A DNA stretch of 64,000 nt from CAZYYO01 sp964650965 (GTDB lineage Bacteria > Bacillota > Clostridia > Lachnospirales > Lachnospiraceae). The stretch is taken from positions 1-64,000 of the forward strand of contig CAZYYO010000004.1 of NCBI GenBank assembly GCA_964650965.1, written 5' to 3'. Numbering within the stretch: the first letter of the stretch is position 1; each line of letters begins with the position of its first letter. The notes beneath the pieces were generated by a model. The model did no database searches. It was not told the DNA's origin and was given only the letters and a program-made list of their open reading frames with translations. Shown one piece after another: positions 35,949 through 45,620 of this stretch. The translations under genes were made by a program, and so were the position numbers.

Positions 35949-36818
35949 CTAATATGATATCAGCTCTGCACCATCCTCGGTTACTAATACCTGATATTCC
36001 CATTGGGCTGACGGCATACCATCTAAGGTGTATACTTCCCATTTATTTTCCTGGTCCGTGTATATCTTCTGTGTCCCCATATTTACCATAGGTTCTATGG
36101 TAAACATCATTCCTGGCACCATCAGCATCTCTGTTCCACGCTTGGTATTATAGCTAACCCATGGGTCCTCATGGAACTCCAAGCCTACACCATGTCCACC
36201 AATTTCACGTACCACCGTGTATCCATGCTCCGTGGCATGATCATGGATCACCTGACCAACATCACCTAAAAAGCCCCAGGGTTTTACTTCCTTGAACCCT
36301 AATTCCACGCACTCCTTGGTAACGTCTACTAATTTCTGTTTCTCAGGGCTTACATTTCCCATACAAAACATTCTAGAGGAGTCTGAGTAATATCCATCCA
36401 AAATAGTAGATACATCTACATTAATAATGTCCCCATCCTCAAGTACTACCTGTTTGGATGGGAATCCATGGCATACCTGATCATTTACCGAAGTACACAC
36501 GCTATAGGGGAACCCTTCATAATTCAATGGTGCAGGGATTCCTCCCATCTTAGTGGTTAATTCATACACCATATCATCAATTTCCTTAGTATTCATTCCC
36601 ACTTTAATATTGGCTTCAATGTGGTCTAATACCGCAATATTGATTTTGGCACTTTCTTTGATTTTTTTAATCTGCTCTGGCGTCTTAATGATATCATGGT
36701 CCGGCACAATATGTCCTTCTAATGCATATTTTTCGATTTTTCTATCAAATGCTTCATGACACTGTTTATATTTTCTTCCGCTGTGGCACCAGCAAGGGTC
36801 ATTTCTTCCTATTTTCAT
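35949..36818 (-). CDS. map: Methionine aminopeptidase with N-terminal SEC-C motif
   Basis: 289 aa, type I. Start set at ATG 36818 (MKIGRNDPCWCHSG); the frame is open further upstream into the neighbouring gene. Residues 3-24 form a SEC-C zinc motif (NDPCWCHSGRKYKQCH) like that at the SecA C-terminus, then the pita-bread domain with metal ligands in INVDVSTILDGYYSD, IGGHGVG, FTIEPMV and the final glutamate in WEYQVLVTEDG. Such SEC-C-fused MetAPs are usual in Clostridia. It removes the initiator Met from nascent proteins. Confidence 0.94.
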   Translation of the reverse strand: MKIGRNDPCWCHSGRKYKQCHEAFDRKIEKYALEGHIVPDHDIIKTPEQIKKIKESAKINIAVLDHIEANIKVGMNTKEIDDMVYELTTKMGGIPAPLNYEGFPYSVCTSVNDQVCHGFPSKQVVLEDGDIINVDVSTILDGYYSDSSRMFCMGNVSPEKQKLVDVTKECVELGFKEVKPWGFLGDVGQVIHDHATEHGYTVVREIGGHGVGLEFHEDPWVSYNTKRGTEMLMVPGMMFTIEPMVNMGTQKIYTDQENKWEVYTLDGMPSAQWEYQVLVTEDGAELISY

Positions 36819-36826
36819 ATTCTTAT

Positions 36827-37522
36827 CTATTCCTCTTTCTGATCTGACTGACCATTTACGTAATTGGGTGCTCCATGTTCTAAAGTAATTCCACCCATCA
36901 CAAGCCGATCCCATATTTTCTTATGTATCTTAACGGTATGCTCCTTTTCAAGAAGCTGCTCATAATAATAACCATCCCAACTATAGGATGCGCTTTCAGC
37001 TCCATTCTCGTCAGCAAGCTGCTCCTGATACTTCTGGGCATAAGCAATCTTCTTAATGGTACCATGAATCACTTCGTCCGATACTGGAATGGAGTCCTGC
37101 TGTTCGTCTAAAAGGTCCATCCAGAAATCAGTAATTGCATTTTCCACCTGCACTTCTTCCTGGTGAGTAAGCTCTAGCTTTTTCTCTCTTGCAAGTTGGT
37201 AGAATATTTCATCATGCACGGCCATTTTCATTACCGTATTCTTGGCATCTGCCTGAATGAACACACCATTAACATGCAGATTCCAGTAATCTCTTGTATT
37301 ATCTGGATTATAAATCATAGCCTGCTGTTCAATCTGCCCTTCCTCATATACAATGTAAAAGGCTAAATCCTGCAGCGTAAGCTCCCTTCCATCCACAGTA
37401 ACTGCTGTCTCACCTAAATTCTCCTGATAATTCAGCGGCTGCCTGCTTTCATAGTGATAAAAGAATCCTAGGCCTACAAGAATGATTAATACTGCCAGAA
37501 TTGCAATTTTTCGTATTTTCAT
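36827..37522 (-). CDS. Membrane-anchored SurA-N-like protein
   Basis: 231 aa. One N-terminal TM (about 7-24) and an extracytoplasmic part. The stretch VDGRELTLQDLAFYIVYEEGQIEQQAMIYNPDN resembles the N-terminal chaperone part of SurA/PrsA proteins, but I see no parvulin catalytic domain. It may be a secretion chaperone or a degenerate relative. It lies 3 bases after yqeY and ends 9 bases before the map start, so it is cotranscribed with both. Confidence 0.6.
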   Translation of the reverse strand: MKIRKIAILAVLIILVGLGFFYHYESRQPLNYQENLGETAVTVDGRELTLQDLAFYIVYEEGQIEQQAMIYNPDNTRDYWNLHVNGVFIQADAKNTVMKMAVHDEIFYQLAREKKLELTHQEEVQVENAITDFWMDLLDEQQDSIPVSDEVIHGTIKKIAYAQKYQEQLADENGAESASYSWDGYYYEQLLEKEHTVKIHKKIWDRLVMGGITLEHGAPNYVNGQSDQKEE

Positions 37523-37525
37523 ACT

Positions 37526-37963
37526 TTACTTACTCAATTTTGCCACCATCTGGTTGATGACCTTTCCATCTGCTTCGCCCTTTAACATGGGCATTACCGT
37601 TTTCATAATCTGTCCCTTATTTCCTGTAGCCAGCACTTCGCTGCAATTTTCCTTCAAGAACGCCTCAACCTCTTCCTCTGACATTAGCTTGGGGGCATAT
37701 TCTGAAATCACGTCATACCGAAGCTGGTACTCTGCCAGAAGATCTTCTCTTCCAGCTGGACAGGTATCTATCTGTTCTTTTGCTGTTTTCTGTTCTTTTA
37801 AAATCACCCGGTCTACTAAGTCTGCTTTGATATCGTCTCTACAACCTTCGTCAATTGCCACCTTCTTTACTGCAGAAACCAGGGAAGAAATTGCATCCTT
37901 TCTTGGTCTATCCTTCGCCTTCATTGCAAGAATCATGTCCTTTTGTAGCTGTTCCATTTCCAT
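37526..37963 (-). CDS. yqeY: YqeY (GatB/YqeY domain) protein
   Basis: 145 aa, the usual size of the stand-alone YqeY family, which resembles the tRNA-binding tail of GatB. ILAMKAKDRPRKDAISSLVSAVKKVAID and the conserved C-terminal IMKTVMPMLKGEADGKVINQMV are both present. Probably binds tRNA; exact role unsettled. AAAGGAGG lies upstream of the ATG. Confidence 0.92.
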   Translation of the reverse strand: MEMEQLQKDMILAMKAKDRPRKDAISSLVSAVKKVAIDEGCRDDIKADLVDRVILKEQKTAKEQIDTCPAGREDLLAEYQLRYDVISEYAPKLMSEEEVEAFLKENCSEVLATGNKGQIMKTVMPMLKGEADGKVINQMVAKLSK

Positions 37964-37994
37964 TGATTGTTCCTCCTTTAAACACGGGGATTTT

Positions 37995-39083
37995 TTATAT
38001 CACCCGACGGATTGTAATAATTGTTTTGCAGTTAGCTGCTCGATTGTTGGTAATACCAGCTTTTGTACTTTGCGCCTCTACAATTTTACCACCACCAGCG
38101 TAAATTGCAACATGGCCACTATAGCAAATAATATCCCCAGGCTGCATATTACTGTAGCTCACCTCTTGTCCCACACTTCGGAAGTCTCCGGAAGTAAGTC
38201 TTCCAAAATTAATACCAAAGTGAGCATAGACGGAACAGATAAAACCAGAGCAATCTGCCCCGTTGGTTAATGATGTACCGCCCCAGACATAAGGATTTCC
38301 CACAAATTGATTGGCATATGCTACCACCTCTGACCCACTAACATTGGTAGTATGGCCTGGATTTAAATTGCCATTTACATTACTGCTAGAGCTGCTTCCT
38401 GTATTTCCAGTGGTGCTACTTGCTGCCTGCTGAGCTGCTAACTGAGCCGCAGCCTGCTGCGCTGCCAGCTGTCTTGCTTTCTCTAGCTGTGCATCAAAAT
38501 CTGCCATCTGTGTCTTCTTGCTGGCAATCATACTATTTAAAGAAGCCTTCTGACTTGCCAACTGGTTTTCACTTGCCTTTAAATCGCTCATTTCTCCACT
38601 GAGAGACTGCTTTAAATCCTCTAGTGCCCGTTGTGCATTCTCGTATGTATCCAGTACATTTCTATCATAAGCATAGACCTGATTCACATACTCTAACCGA
38701 TTTAGGAAATCCGTAATGCTTCCAGACTCCAGTAAAATAGTAAAAAGATCCTGATCATTATTCTCATACAGATACTGAATACGAACCTTCATAGACGCAT
38801 ATTGAGCATCAATCTGCGCCTGGGCATCTGCTATATTTTGGTTTGTCTCATCAATCTCTGCCTGCTTACTGCTAATATCAGATTCCAGGCTATCTATCTC
38901 TGTCAGAATACCTACCAGTTCAGAGTCTAAATCATTGATTTCCTCCTGCAGCTTTTTCTGGTCCTCCTTAATCTGGGACACAGACTTGGCAGCCTGGGAA
39001 TTCATTGTCTGTCCAAATACTGCGGTCAGCACAAGAGCAAGCGCTGTAACTCGTCGGATTTTGGTTTTTAATCTTATATTCAT
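37995..39083 (-). CDS. Secreted NlpC/P60 peptidoglycan hydrolase with coiled coil
   Basis: 362 aa from ATG 39083 (MNIRLKTKIRR), with GAGGAG upstream. A Sec signal (hydrophobic 12-26, cleavage near NSQAA) is followed by a long coiled coil (about 35-215), a Ala/Gln-rich then Ser/Gly/Asn-rich linker, and an NlpC/P60 domain (about 255-360) with the nucleophile in GADCSGFICSVY and catalytic His in SGHVAIYAGGG. It cleaves stem peptides in peptidoglycan, probably in cell separation. A terminator lies between it and sipL. Confidence 0.9.
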   Translation of the reverse strand: MNIRLKTKIRRVTALALVLTAVFGQTMNSQAAKSVSQIKEDQKKLQEEINDLDSELVGILTEIDSLESDISSKQAEIDETNQNIADAQAQIDAQYASMKVRIQYLYENNDQDLFTILLESGSITDFLNRLEYVNQVYAYDRNVLDTYENAQRALEDLKQSLSGEMSDLKASENQLASQKASLNSMIASKKTQMADFDAQLEKARQLAAQQAAAQLAAQQAASSTTGNTGSSSSSNVNGNLNPGHTTNVSGSEVVAYANQFVGNPYVWGGTSLTNGADCSGFICSVYAHFGINFGRLTSGDFRSVGQEVSYSNMQPGDIICYSGHVAIYAGGGKIVEAQSTKAGITNNRAANCKTIITIRRVI

Positions 39084-39156
39084 AGGTATATTTCTCCTCA
39101 ATACGCAATCTTGTTAGTTATATATAATAATAGGTAAAAAACCTTCAGAATGCAAC

Positions 39157-39197
39157 CTAAAAAATCTTCCAATTAGAGTTTCTAACTGGAAGATTTT
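39157..39197 (-). terminator. Terminator after sipL
   Basis: A long stem (aaaatcttccaattaga / tctaactggaagatttt) with TTTTTT on the minus strand, between the sipL stop and the hydrolase gene. Confidence 0.85.
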
Positions 39198-39207
39198 GGT
39201 CTGGATT

Positions 39208-40764
39208 CTATCCTGCTACCCTCTTAACAATTAATAGCTTCTGTCCAGGGCGCAGCACTTCTTCTGTAAGCTGGTTAATTTCCATCAAATCAGCAACGGT
39301 TGTATTATATTCTCTGGCAATCTGCCACAGTGTATCCTCCCGTCCCACCAGATACCCTGTCATTCCAGGACGTTTCTGCAGCTGTTCCTCGTTGGATTCC
39401 TCCAGCTGTATTTCCTCAATCACTGGTGTCTCTTCTTGGGAAAACACCATAAGATTCAGTTGTATTTCCCCCTTTACAGAAGCTGTCTGTGGATCCTCTA
39501 GGGATACTCTCAGCTGCTCCACACTACTCTCCAGACTGATCCTATCCTGTGAATGAATTGGTCCCGTCTCCAATCGAGCTTCGATTGGAAAGCTTTTTTT
39601 AGCCGATGACAACGGTATTACGTCATCTGATGTTAAATACAGCACCTCTACCAATAATCTTCCTGTCACTTGCAGGGCATCCTCCAACAGCTGTGTATCA
39701 TCAATAGACACCGTTCCTTCCGCCCCACACAAATAGATTGCCGGCTCTAATTCATCCAACGGAAGCTCCCCTGCCACTTTGATTCTTGCATCATTCTTCT
39801 GAAGCAGCTGTTGGAGATAAATGTTTTTCCTCTGAATGTGAATCTCTTTGTCCAACGCATAAAGATCCTCAATCATATTTATCCGCTCTTCCTTCCAGAT
39901 AGAAAGTTCTATTTCCATATAAATGTCTAAGGCAACATTTCGCGATTCTCCGTCATCATCCTCCCTCAATTCCATTTGGGTATTGAGATTGATGATTCTA
40001 GTCTGATAATGTTCTCCATTCTTGCCCATAGAGCACTCCATGCTTCCTTGCACTGGGATGGTTATCTCCATCCATTCAAATGGTGTTTCCTCTGTTGATT
40101 TATATAGTATGCAGACATCTGCATCTGCTGACACCTGCATTTCATGTTCCTGCAGATTTGTATGAATCCCCTGTATGCTGGCAGTACTCCACAACAGTTC
40201 TGTTGCATTGGGTTTATCCTGAGGAAGCATAAATTCTTGTCGAATCCGTACAATATCTTTTTTATTTTCTATCAACTGCAATGCTTCCCGCTCACTACGC
40301 AAAATCTGGTATTGTTCCTCATTTTCTAAATGAACCGGGATCTGTTCATCTGTCATTTGATAGGCTAATGCATGAAAATCAACAATTGCTCTAATATTGA
40401 TTTTTCTGGAATTAATCACTGTAATATTCATATCATTTACCTTAGCGGTTACCTCTACCGGATCTAATTCCTCTATCTGATCCATATTGATTTTCTCCCG
40501 CATGGGTATCTCTCCGGTAAGGCTGCTAATGCTACTGCTTCCTGACTCTCCCAGATACAAAATCTGAAACTGAAGCCGTCCAGTAATAAAAATACACTGA
40601 TTGCTGACGCGTACCTCATCCGTTATTATTTTCCCCTGGTATTTTATAATTTTCATAATATCAGGTTTATAATCCGCCAGGTTATAATCATCATCCAGGT
40701 TCGACTGATAATAGGTTCGGGCCTTTATTTCATTTTTATGTATATAACGTTTTTCTAATTCCAC
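39208..40764 (-). CDS. sipL: SipL-like spore morphogenetic protein (SPOCS/DUF3794 + LysM)
   Basis: 518 aa. Repeated DUF3794 (SPOCS) segments cover about 25-440, and a LysM domain (YLVGREDTLWQIAREYNTTVADLMEINQL) lies at about 470-515. This architecture is that of SipL, the clostridial partner of SpoIVA at the forespore surface. The GTG start at 40764 has AAGGGGAT upstream. It fits with dpaAB as a sporulation gene. I infer the SipL name from domain order; no SpoIVA gene is visible here. Confidence 0.88.
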   Translation of the reverse strand: MELEKRYIHKNEIKARTYYQSNLDDDYNLADYKPDIMKIIKYQGKIITDEVRVSNQCIFITGRLQFQILYLGESGSSSISSLTGEIPMREKINMDQIEELDPVEVTAKVNDMNITVINSRKINIRAIVDFHALAYQMTDEQIPVHLENEEQYQILRSEREALQLIENKKDIVRIRQEFMLPQDKPNATELLWSTASIQGIHTNLQEHEMQVSADADVCILYKSTEETPFEWMEITIPVQGSMECSMGKNGEHYQTRIINLNTQMELREDDDGESRNVALDIYMEIELSIWKEERINMIEDLYALDKEIHIQRKNIYLQQLLQKNDARIKVAGELPLDELEPAIYLCGAEGTVSIDDTQLLEDALQVTGRLLVEVLYLTSDDVIPLSSAKKSFPIEARLETGPIHSQDRISLESSVEQLRVSLEDPQTASVKGEIQLNLMVFSQEETPVIEEIQLEESNEEQLQKRPGMTGYLVGREDTLWQIAREYNTTVADLMEINQLTEEVLRPGQKLLIVKRVAG

Positions 40765-40837
40765 TAAAAAATCCCCTTGGCTTGCTTTTCATAATATCTT
40801 ATTCCAAACCTGGGGACTTTATTCTTACTCTATTCAA

Positions 40838-41080
40838 TTAACATAACTTCATTCGGATTTCTTTCGTAATAATGTCAGTATAGCTAAAAGATAACAACTG
40901 TGCTGGCTTATCTTCTTCCTTATCCTCTACTAATATGGTAAATACACTTGGATAGGCTTCCTGTATAATTCCCTCCTGCACATCTACTTTATTACGACCT
41001 CTGTCAAGCTGAATCACGACCTTGCTTCCGCACTGCTGTTGTACTGACGCACGAACTTTATCGAAATCTGAGTGTTCCAT
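40838..41080 (-). CDS. veg: Veg family protein
   Basis: 80 aa from ATG 41080 (MEHSDFDKVRASVQQQ), with AGGAGG about 10 bases upstream. The longer frame is excluded because its start lies upstream of the transcription start. GSKVVIQLDRGRNKVDVQEGIIQEAYPSVFTI and FSYTDIITKEIRM match Veg, a small protein conserved in Firmicutes that in Bacillus promotes biofilm matrix expression. It has its own strong promoter. Confidence 0.93.
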   Translation of the reverse strand: MEHSDFDKVRASVQQQCGSKVVIQLDRGRNKVDVQEGIIQEAYPSVFTILVEDKEEDKPAQLLSFSYTDIITKEIRMKLC

Positions 41081-41133
41081 TATTCTATTACCTCCTACTG
41101 CTCGTTCTAGTTGCTCTAGAACTTGTCTTTGGT

Positions 41134-41162
41134 AGTATAGCACTTTATGTGTATTTTGTCAA
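41134..41162 (-). promoter_or_regulatory. Strong sigma-A promoter of veg
   Basis: Minus-strand TTGACA (41157-41162), 17 bases, TATACT (41134-41139). The leader has a hairpin GTTCTAG/CTAGAAC. The Bacillus veg promoter is also a near-consensus one. Confidence 0.85.
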
Positions 41163-41205
41163 AAAATCCAGGGATATTTTTGTATAAAAATACATACTGT
41201 CAGCT

Positions 41206-41604
41206 TTATTGAAACACTACATTTTTATCCAGACTTTCTGTTTTCACCACAATTACAGGATATGTTTCCTTCTCTTTCACCTGCTGACCTTCCCTTGGTC
41301 CCTGTAAAATGGTAGAAAATACCATGTGATCCTGGGTAAGATAAAACTCCTTTACCTGGATGCTATACCCACTAGTGGCCTGTGCGCCATATCCCTTAAT
41401 AACGTATAAATATTCCTCTGTTTCGTAGGTAAACTGCATATTTTCTTTTTTCTTTTCCTTGATAACCTCCTGAACCTCCTGGGGAAGCTGCTCTATGGTT
41501 GCGACTGTATACTCTATGTCCCGTAGCTTTTCTTCCTGGTCCACACTACATGCCGTCACAAGAAACAGACACAACAGAACAAGAGGTACAAATGTTTTCT
41601 TCAT
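41206..41604 (-). CDS. PrcB-like lipoprotein
   Basis: 132 aa from ATG 41604 (MKKTFVPL); an upstream ATG adds 4 residues. The lipoprotein signal ends LVTAC (Cys19). The C-terminal part YLYVIKGYGAQATSGYSIQVKEF...YPVIVVKTESLDKNVVF resembles the PrcB C-terminal domain, a small beta domain of unknown role. Surface-anchored. Not obviously coexpressed with veg. Confidence 0.7.
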   Translation of the reverse strand: MKKTFVPLVLLCLFLVTACSVDQEEKLRDIEYTVATIEQLPQEVQEVIKEKKKENMQFTYETEEYLYVIKGYGAQATSGYSIQVKEFYLTQDHMVFSTILQGPREGQQVKEKETYPVIVVKTESLDKNVVFQ

Positions 41605-41711
41605 CTGACATTTCACCGTCCATTCTATTTCTACTATCCTATTCTTCTACAATTTGTCCTTATGCATCTGATTGCTTTCTCATAGAATTCTATGGCTCTT
41701 TGTAATAATAG

Positions 41712-41741
41712 TTGAATTTTATATAGTAAAAAGCTTATAAT
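41712..41741 (+). promoter_or_regulatory. Probable promoter of plsC
   Basis: TTGAAT (41712-41717), 18 bases, TATAAT (41736-41741), about 35 bases before the plsC ATG. Confidence 0.6.
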
Positions 41742-41775
41742 TAAAACAAGAAAGAACCATCAGAAGGAGGCTCTT

Positions 41776-42528
41776 ATGTTTCGTGCATTAGGCAGTTTAT
41801 TATTTGCAATATTATTTCTTATTCTGGGAATACCCGTTTTGGGAATAGAATGGATCATCGGAAAATTTAACAAAAAAGCAGAAGATTATTCTTCCCTACG
41901 CATCGTGCAGTGGGCTCTTAACGTGATTCTTACCATCTGTGGCACGGATGTCACCGTGATTGGGGAAGAAAATATTCCCAAAGACCAGGCTGTATTATAT
42001 ATTGGCAATCATCGCAGTTATTTTGATATTATTCTCACTTATGTAAGATGCGCTAGGCCAACGGGCTATATTTCCAAAAAGGAAATGGGCAAGATTCCCG
42101 TATTAGGAATCTGGATGGATCGTCTGTATTGTCTTCTTCTAGACCGGGAAAATCCGCGGGAAGGAATGAAAACCATTCTGACCGCTATGGACTATATTAA
42201 GCGTGGCGTTTCCATTTGTATTTTTCCAGAGGGAACCAGAAATACCAGCAAAACAGAGAAGCTCCTTCCTTTTAAAGCAGGAAGCTTTAAGATTGCCACC
42301 AAAACAGACTGTCCAATTATTCCAATTGCATTAACCAACACCTCTGATATTTTAGAGGATCATTTTCCCCGGGTGAAGAAGACATCTGTCATCATCACAT
42401 ACGGAAAGCCCATTATACCTAGCCAGCTCTCTACGGAAGATAAAAAACACATTTGGGATTATACTCAAAAAGTCATTTCAGAGATGCTCGACGAAAACCA
42501 ATTGATTTTTGATGATATTCAAAAATAA
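41776..42528 (+). CDS. plsC: 1-acyl-sn-glycerol-3-phosphate acyltransferase
   Basis: 250 aa. An N-terminal membrane segment (about 7-27) and the acyltransferase motifs NHRSYFD (78-84, catalytic His and Asp) and FPEGTR (about 151-156). Adds the second acyl chain to lysophosphatidate in phospholipid synthesis. AGAAGGAGG lies upstream of the ATG. The next gene starts 34 bases after its stop. Confidence 0.92.
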   Translation: MFRALGSLLFAILFLILGIPVLGIEWIIGKFNKKAEDYSSLRIVQWALNVILTICGTDVTVIGEENIPKDQAVLYIGNHRSYFDIILTYVRCARPTGYISKKEMGKIPVLGIWMDRLYCLLLDRENPREGMKTILTAMDYIKRGVSICIFPEGTRNTSKTEKLLPFKAGSFKIATKTDCPIIPIALTNTSDILEDHFPRVKKTSVIITYGKPIIPSQLSTEDKKHIWDYTQKVISEMLDENQLIFDDIQK

Positions 42529-42562
42529 AATTACTGATGTGTTTCTAAAGGAGGTACGTATT

Positions 42563-42976
42563 ATGATTAAGAACAAAGCTGTAAGAGATGAAGTGGTGAA
42601 GGCCGCTGCTAAAACAGAAGCTGCAACTGCTGCTGCAAAAAAAGAGGCCGTAAAGGCTGTGGCAAAAGCTAAGGAAGAAACAACAAAAATCACGAAAGCT
42701 GCAGAAGAAAAAGCTGATAGTGCAAAGGCTGCTGCAAAAACAGTGAAAAAGGTTGTAAAAAAGAAAGCTGCTGGCCCTAAGACAGAGATTTATCTTCAGT
42801 TTGCCGATCGGGAATATACCAACGAATCCGTTATTAAAATGGTAAAAGAAGTATGGACCAAACAGATGAAAAAGAAGATTGGAGATATGAAGACACTTCA
42901 GGTATATGTAAAGCCCGAAGAGTTCGCAGCTTATTATGTTATCAATGGAGATGTTGTTGGACGTGTAGAGCTGTAA
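42563..42976 (+). CDS. DUF6465-like protein with Ala/Lys-rich N-terminus
   Basis: 137 aa from ATG 42563, with AAAGGAGG 8 bases upstream. Residues 1-70 are almost only Ala, Lys, Glu and Thr, resembling histone H1-like or long helical tails; residues 72-137 form a compact domain (TEIYLQFADREYTNESVIKMVKEVW...VYVKPEEFAAYYVINGDVVGRVEL). I place it in DUF6465 from memory with moderate confidence. The lysine-rich tail suggests nucleic-acid binding; this is inference. A strong terminator follows. Confidence 0.75.
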   Translation: MIKNKAVRDEVVKAAAKTEAATAAAKKEAVKAVAKAKEETTKITKAAEEKADSAKAAAKTVKKVVKKKAAGPKTEIYLQFADREYTNESVIKMVKEVWTKQMKKKIGDMKTLQVYVKPEEFAAYYVINGDVVGRVEL

Positions 42977-43001
42977 GTAGTTTCATAAAACCTACAAATA
43001 G

Positions 43002-43048
43002 AAGCAAGCGCTGATAGATGGTATGAAAATCTATCAGCGCTTGCTTTT
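43002..43048. terminator. Bidirectional terminator
   Basis: Perfect 18-bp stem (43002-43019 with 43029-43046) starting aagcaagcgctgatagat, with TTTT next to it, between the DUF6465 gene and the convergent murF. Confidence 0.9.
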
Positions 43049-43051
43049 GTT

Positions 43052-44431
43052 TTACTGGTAATGATGTTGCTGAAGCTGGTCTACAATCTGGGGAAACTCC
43101 ATAAAGTGAGATGCTTTCACCAAAATCGTGTCGTTTTTTTTGGTATTGGCCAATAATTCAGGCAGCATTGCCTCTCTGGTTTCAAAGGTATAGGTCTGAC
43201 AATCTACCTGATGTTCCTGTACGTAATCTGCTATCTTTCTTGCCAAAGGTCCTGCGGTGTAAAGCACCTGTATGTGATTGTTCTGGATTGCTTCTCCCAG
43301 CTGATAATGAAGCGCTTCTTCGTCCTCGCCTAGTTCTCCCATATCACCCAAAACCGCCACAGTCCTTCCTGCTGCATGTCCCAGCACCTCCAGGGATGCC
43401 CGCATAGATACTGGATTGGCGTTGTAGCAATCATCAATAATGGTAATATCATTTTGATGGATAAAATTAGTTCTTCCCGATATGGTTGCTGCTGTTTCTA
43501 TTCCTCTGGCTATCTCTGGCAGGGTCAGTCCTAATTGTAAACCTGCTTCCACGGCCGCTAATGCATTGTATACATTGTGGCTTCCCGGTATGGGGATTGT
43601 TGCCTGAAATTTTCCCAGGGATGTTACAAAGCATGCACTCATACCTTCCAAGCCCAGATTTTGAATATCTGTAGCTGCCACCTCCTGACCATGGCAACCA
43701 TAGCGCAGGATTTTTGCACCATTGGCACTTTGAATCGTAGACAGCTTATCATCATCTCCATTTATGATAACGCAGGCTCCCGGCGCCAGATGTTCAAGCA
43801 CTTCTGTCTTTGCTCTTAGCACGCCATCTCGATCTATTAGATTCTCCAGATGGCAGATTCCTATATTGGTCATAATAACCATATCTGGACGGGCGATTTC
43901 CCCCAGCCGATGCATTTCTTCAAAATCTGAAATTCCCATTTCTATTACTGCCACTTGATGCTCTTCTCTTATTTCGCACAGAGTAAGGGGCATTCCGATT
44001 TCATTGTTTAAATTACCCTGGGTCTTTAACACCCGGTATTTTTGTTCCAATACATTACTTACCATCTCCTTGGTACTGGTTTTTCCAACACTTCCAATAA
44101 TTCCAATCACCGGAATGGTAAGCTGTCTTCGATAGAAGGACGCTAAATCCTTTAGTGCCTGTTGGGTATCCTTTACCAGGATATAGGGTATGTCTTGTTG
44201 CTGTATTTTCTGTTGGGACAAGGTTAGCGCGGCACCAGCGGCAAATGCTGCCGGTATAAATTGATGACCATCCACCTTCTGTCCCACAATGGGAATAAAT
44301 AGGTTTCCCGGTTGCACCTTTCGATTATCTATGACCACTCCCGTAATTTCCTGCATGGCCTTCTTTTCATCTGCACAAAACAACTGCCCACCGGTTGCGT
44401 GGGCAATATTTTCAAAGCTCATATTTTTCAT
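43052..44431 (-). CDS. murF: UDP-MurNAc-tripeptide--D-Ala-D-Ala ligase
   Basis: 459 aa from ATG 44431 (MKNMSFENIAHATGG), with AGGAGA upstream. It is a Mur ligase with the ATP loop GSVGKTST (113-120), QGNLNNEIGMPLTL, and the C-terminal GDMGELG. Adds D-Ala-D-Ala to the peptidoglycan precursor. It follows ddl, which makes that dipeptide, by 17 bases. Confidence 0.96.
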   Translation of the reverse strand: MKNMSFENIAHATGGQLFCADEKKAMQEITGVVIDNRKVQPGNLFIPIVGQKVDGHQFIPAAFAAGAALTLSQQKIQQQDIPYILVKDTQQALKDLASFYRRQLTIPVIGIIGSVGKTSTKEMVSNVLEQKYRVLKTQGNLNNEIGMPLTLCEIREEHQVAVIEMGISDFEEMHRLGEIARPDMVIMTNIGICHLENLIDRDGVLRAKTEVLEHLAPGACVIINGDDDKLSTIQSANGAKILRYGCHGQEVAATDIQNLGLEGMSACFVTSLGKFQATIPIPGSHNVYNALAAVEAGLQLGLTLPEIARGIETAATISGRTNFIHQNDITIIDDCYNANPVSMRASLEVLGHAAGRTVAVLGDMGELGEDEEALHYQLGEAIQNNHIQVLYTAGPLARKIADYVQEHQVDCQTYTFETREAMLPELLANTKKNDTILVKASHFMEFPQIVDQLQQHHYQ

Positions 44432-44448
44432 AGCATATTTTCTCCTGA

Positions 44449-45513
44449 TTACTTTGTGTCCTGTTTGTATTTTGCAAGAGAAATTCGAATAATTTCTTCG
44501 CACAATTCTTCATAGGATATTCCCACCACCTGAGCTTCCTGTGGAAGTAGGCTTGTTGGAGTCATTCCAGGTAATGTGTTGGCTTCCAGACAATACATCT
44601 GATCCTTCTCGTCTAATAAGAAATCCATTCTGGAATAGGTCTCAAGGCCTAATGCTTCTGTCACCTGCTGAGCATATTCCTGCATTTTTTCACTAATAGA
44701 CGCATCTAACTGGGCTGGACAGGTTTCCACTGCACTTCCTGCCTTATACTTATTCTTATAATCATAGAAACCAACCTTGGGGGCAATCTCAATAACCGGC
44801 AGTGCTTTTCCACTTAAGACACCAACCGAAAATTCCCTCCCTTTGATATAATCTTCTACCACTACCTGGTCTTCCCATACAAATGCATCTTCTAATGCCT
44901 TTTGGTAATCCCCTTCATTTTCCACAATGGAGACACCGATGGAGGAGCCTCCGCATGCCGGTTTTACTACACATGGAAAACAGGGCTTTTTATCACCATC
45001 TACCGGTAACCCTTCCACTTTGCTTAGCGTGAAGCCACCTGGACATGGTATCCCGTATCCCTTCAGAAATTGTTTGGCTATTCCCTTATCCATTGCAAGG
45101 GCACTGCTTAGATATCCATTTCCCGTATATTTTATGCCAAACAGGTCAAAGGCCGCCTGTACCTTACCATTTTCTCCGTTTTCTCCATGAAGTGCCATAA
45201 AAACAATATCAGCCTTCTGACACAGAGCAATTACATTTGGTCCAAAAAAGCAATCACTTTGATCTGCCCTCTGGGCTTTTACCTGAGCCAAATCCGGTGC
45301 CGTAGCTGGGATATCTCGAACCTGTACGCTAATTTCATCCGCTCGGTCAAACATATCATCTACAGCAACTTCCTTATCACCATATCCCATGAACACATCC
45401 AGCAAAATTACCTTGTGTCCCCTATTTCTTAGAGCATGAGCCACCATATCTCCAGACTTAAATGATACATCTCTCTCTGTACTCAATCCTCCGGCTAATA
45501 CTACGATATTCAT
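44449..45513 (-). CDS. ddl: D-alanine--D-alanine ligase
   Basis: 354 aa from ATG 45513 (MNIVVLAGGLSTERDVS), with AAGGAGATTGG just upstream; the frame is open for 95 more codons, but these read into the AT-rich promoter. ATP-grasp enzyme: ALHGENGENGKVQAAFDL, PACGGSSIGVSIVE, and EANTLPGMTPTSLLP near the C-terminus. Makes the dipeptide used by MurF. Confidence 0.95.
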   Translation of the reverse strand: MNIVVLAGGLSTERDVSFKSGDMVAHALRNRGHKVILLDVFMGYGDKEVAVDDMFDRADEISVQVRDIPATAPDLAQVKAQRADQSDCFFGPNVIALCQKADIVFMALHGENGENGKVQAAFDLFGIKYTGNGYLSSALAMDKGIAKQFLKGYGIPCPGGFTLSKVEGLPVDGDKKPCFPCVVKPACGGSSIGVSIVENEGDYQKALEDAFVWEDQVVVEDYIKGREFSVGVLSGKALPVIEIAPKVGFYDYKNKYKAGSAVETCPAQLDASISEKMQEYAQQVTEALGLETYSRMDFLLDEKDQMYCLEANTLPGMTPTSLLPQEAQVVGISYEELCEEIIRISLAKYKQDTK

Positions 45514-45620
45514 ATCCAATCTCCTTATTACAATGCTTTTGCAGGAAAAATCACCTACGCTTTTTTTATGTAATATAGTATACCATTTTTTCGAAAAGTA
45601 ACAAGGTACATGGATAGGTT